Shown here: one piece after another, positions 58,345-64,000 of the stretch
How the letters are laid out: each line of letters starts with the position of its first letter
Position numbering within the stretch: the first letter of the stretch is position 1
Origin: Fimbriimonadales bacterium
GTDB lineage: Bacteria > Armatimonadota > Fimbriimonadia > Fimbriimonadales > GBS-DC
Reading direction: 5' to 3'
DNA length: 64,000 nt
NCBI GenBank assembly: GCA_025998675.1
Contig: AP024673.1
Span: forward strand, 2,302,562-2,366,561
The notes under the pieces: model-generated
Told to the model about the DNA's origin: nothing
What the model saw: the letters and a program-made list of their open reading frames with translations, nothing else
Database searches by the model: none
Made by a program: the position numbers and the translations under genes

Positions 58345-58376
58345 CTCCCCTTCCCCAACGCGTTGGAGAAGGGGAG
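58345..58376. repeat. C-rich palindrome upstream of the Tricorn-like gene
   Basis: CTCCCCTTCCCCAACG / CGTTGGAGAAGGGGAG, 16-bp arms with one mismatch and no loop. Similar in style to 37555-37580 and 53757-53797. Confidence 0.55.
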
Positions 58377-58406
58377 GGAGGTGAGGATGAACCGGGGCTA
58401 TTGCAC

Positions 58407-58549
58407 TAAGTTTTCAACAGCGCCCAGTCTGCGCATGCGCTTCTTTTGGAGTGCTGAAGCGGGAGCTTCAACATGCGGAAGCTCCGCTTCCGCACTCCAT
58501 GCAGACGGCAATTAGCGCACATGTTGCAAATGTCGCGCAAACGCGCTTA
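58407..58549. repeat. MITE-like palindromic repeat, copy 4
   Basis: Left end TAAGTTTTCAACAG (shortened), right end GCGCAAACGCGCTTA, core TTGGAGTGCTGAAGC...GCTTCCGCACTCCA. 143 bp with TA at both ends. Its right-end TAA, read on the minus strand, is the stop codon of the dockerin gene at 58547-59719. Confidence 0.85.
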
Positions 58550-59719
58550 GCAGCCGTTGCCGAAGTTGAACAGCACCTCGAGCAGGTCGGCGTCGTCCAC
58601 CGTGCCGTCGCTGTTCACATCGGCGGGGGTAATCGCCGTGCTGCCGAACTCGAACAGCACTGTGAGCAGGTCGGCGTCATCCACGCAGCCGTCGCAGTTC
58701 ACATCGCCCGCCACCTGCGCGCGGTAGATGCGGATGTTGTCCACCTCGATGGTCATCGGTCCGCCGGAGTTAATCCCGAGATTCAGCAGGCAGTATGCGG
58801 GGTTGTCGTCCGTTGGCAGGCTGGCGTCGCGATAGTCGATCGCAATCGTGCGCGTGAAGGTGTTGTTGCCAGCCGCGACTTCGGCGGTGTAGTTTGATTG
58901 CCCCCAGCCGCCCGTGTCGCTGTTGATGGAGATAATCATGTTGCCCCATCCTGCCGGCGGCGGGGAGACCACCGTGACATCCATCACCACGAGCGCGCCG
59001 CGGCGCACCATCGCCGCCAGCCCGGGCACAGTGCCGTTGAAAATCCAGTGGAAACCGCCTGTGGACTGGATGCGCATCTTGCCGTCGTTCCAGCTGACCG
59101 TGACGCCCAGATCGTTCGGGTCGGGCGCGAACCCATGCACATCGCTGTCGAAGGTCATCGCGACCATCTCACAGTCGGAGCGATACAGGCGCAGCTGGTC
59201 GAAGTAAATCTGATGCGACGCGCCTGCGTTCATGCCGAAGTTAATCTGGAACCACTCCGTATCGGGGTCGGGCAGCGGCAGCGACTCAAGGTCTATCAGG
59301 ATCGTGCGCGTCCCTTCAACGCGCGGTAAGCCGACTGCGCCTATGAGCTGATTCCAGCCATAAGGGTCGGGACCATTCAGTGAGAAGGTGACATTCGCCC
59401 ACGGGACGCTCACGCCCGCTGGAACCGTCGCGTCCAGCAGCAGCTTCTTGCTGACTTGCAGGTAGGGCAGCAGCTCGTCGCGCACGCCGTTGCCGAACAG
59501 CCAGCGGAAACCGCCGCTTGTGGACGGCCACTGAACGCCCATCGAGTAGTCGCCATGGGTAACGCCCGTCGTGGCGCGGAACACCTGCCAGCCGTCGCCA
59601 GCGCTGCCAGCGAAGCCATGCAGGTCTTCAGGCTCGAACGAGTAGACAATTTGCGCAGGGGCGGTCGCGAGTGTCAGTGCGCCCGCCAGAATGCTCAGTG
59701 CGAATAGGGTACGCTTCAT
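58547..59719 (-). CDS. Secreted protein with two beta-sandwich repeats and C-terminal dockerin-like module
   Basis: 390 aa with signal peptide MKRTLFALSILAGALTLATA. Two homologous carbohydrate-binding-like beta domains: residues 25-175 (IVYSFEPEDLHGFAGSAGDG, ending IYFDQLRLYRSDCE) and 180-330 (MVAMTFDSDVHGFAPDPNDL, ending IEVDNIRIYRAQ). The final 57 residues are a dockerin-like pair of EF-hand loops, DVNCDGCVDDADLLTVLF and DVNSDGTVDDADLLEVLF, ending NFGNGC. That end nearly equals the C-terminus of the 37620 protein. Its stop codon is provided by MITE copy 4, and another MITE core lies 140 bp upstream of its start. Possible glycan-binding surface protein. Confidence 0.88.
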   Translation of the reverse strand: MKRTLFALSILAGALTLATAPAQIVYSFEPEDLHGFAGSAGDGWQVFRATTGVTHGDYSMGVQWPSTSGGFRWLFGNGVRDELLPYLQVSKKLLLDATVPAGVSVPWANVTFSLNGPDPYGWNQLIGAVGLPRVEGTRTILIDLESLPLPDPDTEWFQINFGMNAGASHQIYFDQLRLYRSDCEMVAMTFDSDVHGFAPDPNDLGVTVSWNDGKMRIQSTGGFHWIFNGTVPGLAAMVRRGALVVMDVTVVSPPPAGWGNMIISINSDTGGWGQSNYTAEVAAGNNTFTRTIAIDYRDASLPTDDNPAYCLLNLGINSGGPMTIEVDNIRIYRAQVAGDVNCDGCVDDADLLTVLFEFGSTAITPADVNSDGTVDDADLLEVLFNFGNGC

Positions 59720-59859
59720 TGCTTGAACCTCCTTCGCGTTGATTTGAAGCGCTTCAACGCATGTCTATTATACACCAGTTTTTGCGCAGATTCCTGCCAT
59801 GGGCGCGCGAATTGGGGGCAATTTCACGGGAATTGATTGGAGGCAAAGTATCGTGTGTA

Positions 59860-59913
59860 TGGAATGCGGAGGCGGAGCTTCCGCGAGGCTGAAGCTCCCG
59901 CTTCAGCACTCCA
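59860..59913. repeat. MITE-like palindromic repeat, copy 5 (core, reverse orientation)
   Basis: TGGAATGCGGAGGCGGAGC...GCTTCAGCACTCCA, the same two hairpins in reversed order relative to copy 4. Outer arms are not recognisable. With copy 4 it brackets the dockerin gene in inverted orientation and ends 88 nt before trpD. Confidence 0.8.
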
Positions 59914-59987
59914 AACTGGGCTGCAGACTGATAGCTCTCCGACGCAAGAGGGCAGCTGAAAACAGAACGCAAAGATGCGTAAAAACG

Positions 59988-60004
59988 GGTATATTTACGG
60001 TATG
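59988..60004 (+). promoter_or_regulatory. GGTATATT promoter of trpD, leaderless type
   Basis: TATATT at 59990-59995 preceded by GG, then 6 nt, then ATG 60002; no Shine-Dalgarno. A typical case of the leaderless layout. Confidence 0.6.
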
Positions 60005-61033
60005 GAGCTTGCCAGCCTACTACGGCGTGTGCTGGAAGGAGAAGATTTAGATTCGGCGCAGGCAGAGACGCTGATGGACGCCATGATGGAGGGCGCACTG
60101 ACGCCTGTGCAGATTGCGGGCGCGCTGATGACGCTCCGCACACGGGGGGAGACGCTGCAGGAACTGATTGGCTTTGCCCGCGCCATGCGCGCGCACTCGG
60201 TGAAAGTTCCTATCGAGAATCCCGACCTGCTGGACACCTGCGGCACGGGGGGCGACACGCTGAAGACATGGAACCTCTCGACGGCGACGGCGTTCGTGGT
60301 CGCGGCGGCAGGCGTACCCGTCGCCAAGCATGGCAACCGCGCCGTGAGCAGCAAGTGCGGCAGCGCAGATGTGCTGGAGGCGCTCGGCGCGAATTTGAAC
60401 CTGACGCCCGAACAAATTGCGCAGGGCATCGATCGGGTGGGCGTGGGCTTTATGTTCGCGCCGCTGCACCATCCTGCGATGCGCCATGTCGCGCCTGTGC
60501 GGCGCGAGCTGGGCGTGCGCACGGTGTTCAATCTGCTGGGACCACTGACCAACCCCGCGAATGCGCGCAAGCAGCTATTGGGCGTGTTCAGCTGGGAATG
60601 GCTGACGCTGATTGCTGAAGCGCTGGCGCAGCTGGGCACGGAACGCGCCCTGATTGTGCATGGCATGGACGGGCTGGACGAGGTCTCGCCTATCGGCGTA
60701 ACGGTCGCCGCGCATCTCAAGCCCGACGGCTCGGTAGAGACTTTCGAGTTCACGCCTCAGGATCTGGGGCTGGAGCCTGCGCCGCCCGACGCGCTGACGC
60801 CCGGCGAAACGCCCCAGGAGAACGCGCGGATTCTGCGCGCCGCCCTCACAGGCGACGACGAGCGGCGCATGCAGGCGATTCTGCCGAGCGCAGGCGCGGC
60901 GCTGTGGGTCGCCGGGCGCGTCGACGACATCCGCGACGGCATCCTGCTCGCCATCCGCGCCATCGAATCGGGACGCGCCGAAGAGGTGCTGGACGACTAC
61001 ATCGCCTACACGCAGAGTCTGCGTACAGAATAG
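60002..61033 (+). CDS. trpD: Anthranilate phosphoribosyltransferase
   Basis: 343 aa from ATG 60002; the frame runs back to 59975 but through the promoter. The PRPP-binding GTGGD (81-85) follows LLDTC, and KHGNRAVSSKCGSADVLEAL (109-128), FAPLHHPAMRHVAPVRRELG, RTVFNLLGPLTNPA and HGMDGLDEVSPIG complete the family pattern. It joins anthranilate to PRPP in tryptophan synthesis. It is not in a trp operon here; it stands alone between a MITE core and a convergent gene. Confidence 0.96.
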   Translation: MELASLLRRVLEGEDLDSAQAETLMDAMMEGALTPVQIAGALMTLRTRGETLQELIGFARAMRAHSVKVPIENPDLLDTCGTGGDTLKTWNLSTATAFVVAAAGVPVAKHGNRAVSSKCGSADVLEALGANLNLTPEQIAQGIDRVGVGFMFAPLHHPAMRHVAPVRRELGVRTVFNLLGPLTNPANARKQLLGVFSWEWLTLIAEALAQLGTERALIVHGMDGLDEVSPIGVTVAAHLKPDGSVETFEFTPQDLGLEPAPPDALTPGETPQENARILRAALTGDDERRMQAILPSAGAALWVAGRVDDIRDGILLAIRAIESGRAEEVLDDYIAYTQSLRTE

Positions 61034-61064
61034 GCGCGAGCCTTTCGCCCGCGCCCGTGTGCCT

Positions 61065-61820
61065 TCACACCTTGCCCATGCGTCGCATCGCCTCGAAACA
61101 GAGGCGGATAGTCTCCAGCGGCGGGTGCGCGTAGGTCTCCTGCTCGACGATGTACCATTCCGTGCCGCCGACCGTCTCGCAGGCGTCGAAAAAGTCCGCC
61201 CAGTTCACCTCGCCTTCGCCAATCACCGCGCTGTTGTTCGTGCTGGAGAACTCCTTGCAGTGGACGGTGACGGCGCGCCCGGCGTATTTGCGCACGAACG
61301 GCGCGGCGTGCGCCCCGCCATGCAGCGCGTTGCCCGTATCGATTTGCATAATCACTTCAGGCGTCGTGTTGCTGAAAAACACATCCCACGGCAGCGCGCC
61401 GTCCTCGAACGGCTGGAACTCAACCCAGTGGTTGTGGTAGCCCGTGCGGAAGCCATACGGCTTGAGCTGTTCGGCGATTTCGTTGAAGATTCGCGCGGTT
61501 TCCAGCCACGCCTCGCGCGAGGCGGTGCGCTCAGGGGACAGCCCCGGCACAATCAGGTAGGGACACCGCAGGGTCTGATGGAACTCGATGGTTCGTTTCA
61601 GGTTGTCGCCCAGCAGCGCGTCCAGCCCGATGTGCGTGCCGCAGCACTCCAGCCCGTTCTCGTCGAGCATCTTGCGCAGGGTCGCCGCGTCGAAGTCGTA
61701 GTAGCCTGCGAACTCCACGCCCTGATAGCCGATCTTTGCGACCTCCGCCAAGGTGTGGGGCAGGTCGCGCTTGCAATCCTCGCGCACTGAATAGAGTTGC
61801 ACTCCGACCTTGATAGCCAT
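61065..61820 (-). CDS. Sugar phosphate isomerase/epimerase family protein (xylose-isomerase-like TIM barrel)
   Basis: 251 aa from ATG 61820 (MAIKVGVQLYSVREDCKRDL). TIM-barrel AP-endonuclease-2 family: IGYQGVEFAGYYDFDAATLR, GLECCGTHIGLDALLGDNLK, GYHNHWVEFQPFEDG, MQIDTGNALHGG, VHCKEFS and WYIVEQETYAHPP give the metal-binding His/Asp/Glu set of IolE/hydroxypyruvate-isomerase-like enzymes. Substrate unknown, probably a sugar or inositol derivative. The gene lies 42 nt downstream of the MacB-type permease gene on the same strand, but a shared role is doubtful. Confidence 0.88.
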   Translation of the reverse strand: MAIKVGVQLYSVREDCKRDLPHTLAEVAKIGYQGVEFAGYYDFDAATLRKMLDENGLECCGTHIGLDALLGDNLKRTIEFHQTLRCPYLIVPGLSPERTASREAWLETARIFNEIAEQLKPYGFRTGYHNHWVEFQPFEDGALPWDVFFSNTTPEVIMQIDTGNALHGGAHAAPFVRKYAGRAVTVHCKEFSSTNNSAVIGEGEVNWADFFDACETVGGTEWYIVEQETYAHPPLETIRLCFEAMRRMGKV

Positions 61821-61862
61821 AGCGCGCCTTCGATTCCCCACGCGCGCGGGGCTTCCTGCCGT

Positions 61863-63080
61863 CTATTCGTAGCGCAGGGCTTCAATCGGCTGGAGCTGCG
61901 CTGCGCGCCACGCGGGGTACAGCCCGAAGAAGACGCCGATGAACGCCGCGAAGCCAAACGCCAGCAGCACGCCCTCGACGGGAATCAGCACCTTCCAGTT
62001 CGCCTGCGTACTGATGTAGCCCGCCGCCCAGTAGCCCAGCGCGATCCCCATCAGCCCGCCCAGCACGCTTACCACGACCGACTCGATGAGAAACTGCAGC
62101 AGGATGTTGAATTTTGTTGCGCCGATGGCTTTGCGCAAGCCGATTTCGCGCGTGCGCTCCGTGACGGAGACCAGCATGATGTTCATAATGCCGATGCCGC
62201 CAACAATCAGCGACACGAGCGCGACGCCCGCCAGCAGGAAGGTGAAGGTCTGCGCGGTCGCCTCGACGGTCTCCACAAAGTCGCCCTGATTGAACACGCG
62301 GAAGTCGGGGTCGCCGTCGGGCGGGATGTTGTGCGCGCGCATCAGGGCTTCCTCGACGCAGGTCTGTGTGTCGCTCATTTTGTCGGAGGCGCGCGCCTGA
62401 ATGTTGAGCGCGTCCAGATGGCGTTGCCCTGCCAGGCGTCGCATAGCGGTCGGCAGAGGGATATAGACGCGGTCGTCGAAGCTGCGGAAGCCTGTGTCGC
62501 CCTTGTAGGCGAGGCGCCCGATGACTTCGTAGCTCTGCCCGCCGATGCGGATGGTCTTGCCCACGCACGCGCCGCCCTGAAACAGCTCTTGCCACACCGT
62601 GTGCCCAATCACCGCCACACGCGCCATCGCCTCCAGATCCTGCTCGGTGACGAACCTGCCCTCTTCCAGCACGAGGTTGCGGATGGGCTGCAGTTCGGGC
62701 GTCACGCCTGAGATGCTGGTGCGCATGTTGCGGTTGAGGTACTTGACCTGCTGGGTGGTCCACACTTCGGGGGAGACGCGGGCGACCAGTTCGCCGCACG
62801 ATTTCATAATCGCGTCGCCGTCTTCGATTTTGAGGCTCTGCACGCTGCCGAAGCCCAGAAACGCGCCGCCGCGCCGCGCCTGACCGGGGCGCACGGTCAG
62901 CACATTCGCGCCGAGCCGCTGCACCTGCTCTAGAGTCGCCTGCCGTGCGCCCTGCGCAATGCCAATCATCGTGATGACCGCCGCCACGCCGATAATCACG
63001 CCCAGCATGGTCAGCAGCGTGCGCATCTTGTTCGCGCGCAGGCTATCGATGGCGGTAAGGAAGTTTTCGAAAACGCTCAT
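61863..63080 (-). CDS. MacB-type ABC transporter permease (FtsX-like)
   Basis: 405 aa. N-terminal membrane segment (RTLLTMLGVIIGVAAVITMI), a large periplasmic MacB-PCD-like domain (residues 45-270) and three C-terminal segments (FTFLLAGVALVSLIVGGIGI; the FtsX signature NIMLVSVTERTREIGLRKAI; then VLGGLMGIALGYWAAGYIST and LLAFGFAAFIGVFFGLYPAW). This is the MacB/LolC-like permease fold without its own ATPase domain. ATGA overlap with the upstream membrane-fusion gene. The ATPase is expected beyond the right edge. Such systems export peptides, macrolides or lipoproteins. Confidence 0.9.
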   Translation of the reverse strand: MSVFENFLTAIDSLRANKMRTLLTMLGVIIGVAAVITMIGIAQGARQATLEQVQRLGANVLTVRPGQARRGGAFLGFGSVQSLKIEDGDAIMKSCGELVARVSPEVWTTQQVKYLNRNMRTSISGVTPELQPIRNLVLEEGRFVTEQDLEAMARVAVIGHTVWQELFQGGACVGKTIRIGGQSYEVIGRLAYKGDTGFRSFDDRVYIPLPTAMRRLAGQRHLDALNIQARASDKMSDTQTCVEEALMRAHNIPPDGDPDFRVFNQGDFVETVEATAQTFTFLLAGVALVSLIVGGIGIMNIMLVSVTERTREIGLRKAIGATKFNILLQFLIESVVVSVLGGLMGIALGYWAAGYISTQANWKVLIPVEGVLLAFGFAAFIGVFFGLYPAWRAAQLQPIEALRYE

Positions 63081-64000
63081 CGTCCACCTCCTCCGCCGCC
63101 GGGCGGTCCGCCCTGTCCGCCGCCGCGCGGCGAGCTACCGCCCATGCGCGGTCCGAACGGGCGACCAAACGGCGAGCCAGGTCCATCTTGCTGCTGGTTG
63201 AAAATGCGTCCTGTGATGACCACTTCGCCGGGCTGGAGACCGTCGACAATCTCGGTCTTCGTATTGCCCTGCAGTCCTGCCTTCACTTCGCGGCGCTGGG
63301 GCTGTCCGTTCACCATTACCTCCACGAACGCGCCCTGCGGCGATTCGTTAACTGCCTCGTTGGGCACGGCGACCACATCGTTTTTACGCGCCACCAGAAA
63401 TTCGCAGGTCGCGTTCATGCCGGGCTTCAGGCGCGAGTCGGGCTTCTCGATCTCCACGCGCACCTTGATGACCGTCACATTCTGCTCCAGCACCGCCTGC
63501 GGGTCGATTCGGCTGACCTTGCCTTTGAATCGCTCGCGTCGGAAGGCGTCTACGCGGATGTCCACGGGTTGCCCGATGCGCACGCTGCCGATGTCCGCCT
63601 CGTCGACGGAGACCTCCACATACATACGGCTGGTGTCGGCAATCTGCAGGAGCGTGTTGCCCTGTGAGAAGAGCGAGGTACCTGGGGGCACGATGGTTCC
63701 CTGCTCCACGAATCGGGCAATCACCACGCCGTTGAGGGGGGCGGTAATCGTTGTGCTGTCGAGTTGCACTTTGGCGTTGTAGAGCTGGGCGTCGGCGCGG
63801 GCGCGTTGCGCTTTCGCGGTCGCGATGTCCGCCTCGCGCAGGCGAATCTGACGCAGGTTGGAGCGGGCTTGTGCGAGGGACGCCTGCGCCTGCTGGTACT
63901 GGGCGCGCGCCTCTCGCAGAGCTTGTTGCGCGACTTCAATCTGCACGCGGTTCGCCTCCGCCGAGCGCAGGTTCGCCTCCGCCTCCTGCACGCGGGCGCG
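63077..64000 (-). CDS. Periplasmic membrane-fusion protein (HlyD/MacA/RND type), partial
   Basis: Open to the right edge, so the N-terminus is missing; 307 residues are visible. A helical hairpin (EAEANLRSAEANRVQIEVAQ ... LRQIRLREADIATAKAQRAR) is followed by a lipoyl/beta-barrel region (STTITAPLNGVVIARFVEQG, VEVSVDEADIGSVRIGQPVD) and a membrane-proximal domain. It ends with a Gly/Arg-rich tail (GGSSPRGGGQGGPPGGGGGG). MacA-like proteins link an inner-membrane ABC exporter to an outer-membrane channel, again pointing to a diderm cell. It overlaps the permease gene by ATGA. Confidence 0.9.
   Translation of the reverse strand, partial: RARVQEAEANLRSAEANRVQIEVAQQALREARAQYQQAQASLAQARSNLRQIRLREADIATAKAQRARADAQLYNAKVQLDSTTITAPLNGVVIARFVEQGTIVPPGTSLFSQGNTLLQIADTSRMYVEVSVDEADIGSVRIGQPVDIRVDAFRRERFKGKVSRIDPQAVLEQNVTVIKVRVEIEKPDSRLKPGMNATCEFLVARKNDVVAVPNEAVNESPQGAFVEVMVNGQPQRREVKAGLQGNTKTEIVDGLQPGEVVITGRIFNQQQDGPGSPFGRPFGPRMGGSSPRGGGQGGPPGGGGGGR

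Overview
This is about 64 kb of a high-GC chromosome from a free-living, diderm (LPS-bearing) bacterium. The gene set is that of a heterotroph: amino-acid and NAD biosynthesis, complex I, LPS genes (KdtA, a heptosyltransferase-type GT9, a DUF374 acyltransferase), exported proteins with C-terminal dockerin-like repeats, and two PEP-CTERM proteins. Short C-terminal dockerin repeats, PEP-CTERM anchors and a GGTATAAT-type promoter placed almost on the start codon together suggest an Armatimonadota-like lineage. That assignment is inference; no rRNA is present. No CRISPR array, prophage or complete insertion sequence was seen.

Layout: 1-3254 (-) hisD-hisB-hisH followed by a GT9 glycosyltransferase. 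3420-5882 (+) sulfur module: rhodanese/persulfide dioxygenase fusion plus a YeiH-type putative sulfate exporter. 6076-8763 (-) pheA and an MFS transporter separated by a MITE. 8902-13036 (+) ABC-2 transporter pair, omega-like RpoZ, DnaJ and a PfkB sugar kinase. 13148-14446 (-) pyrimidine nucleoside phosphorylase. 14494-16908 (+) DUF1028-TPR protein and a MoaD/E1/rhodanese triple fusion. 16930-21980 is an accessory block bounded by two inverted PEP-CTERM paralogues; it holds a Cys-rich secreted protein, a LuxR-like HTH protein of unknown function, tRNA-Asn and an RluB-type synthase. 22060-26152 (+) dicarboxylate symporter, RelE-like/UvrD helicase fusion and an unknown protein. 26165-29707 (-) nadA, Trm112-like, nuoG. 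30197-32393 divergent pspA and subtilase. 32390-37451 (-) envelope/stress operon: DUF374, kdtA, slipin, sensor kinase, dut. 37620-41806 (-) HAF-repeat dockerin protein, then accB-hom-RibD_C-hypothetical. 41852-46934: small membrane protein, cell-wall amidase, Fur-type regulator with P1B ATPase. 47133-48699 (+) DarTG toxin-antitoxin. 48753-55089 (+) OCD-family enzyme, Tat-exported DUF1501 protein, 750-aa repeat protein, homogentisate dioxygenase. 55097-59719 (-) Tricorn-like protease and a second dockerin protein. 60002-61033 (+) trpD. 61065-64000 (-) sugar isomerase-like protein, MacB-type permease and a membrane-fusion protein cut by the window edge.

Three cross-cutting signals stand out. 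(1) At about ten genes a GGTATAAT-like -10 box ends only 6-10 nt before ATG/GTG with no Shine-Dalgarno, implying leaderless transcripts; at two junctions the TAA inside the box is also the stop codon of the upstream gene. (2) A non-autonomous, MITE-like palindromic repeat is present in five copies plus a fragment, with TA at its ends; twice it supplies the stop codon of the neighbouring gene. (3) Domain fusions and conflict genes: a RelE-like toxin domain on an SF1 helicase, a ubiquitin-like MoaD domain on its own E1, and DarTG with an antitoxin-specific promoter.
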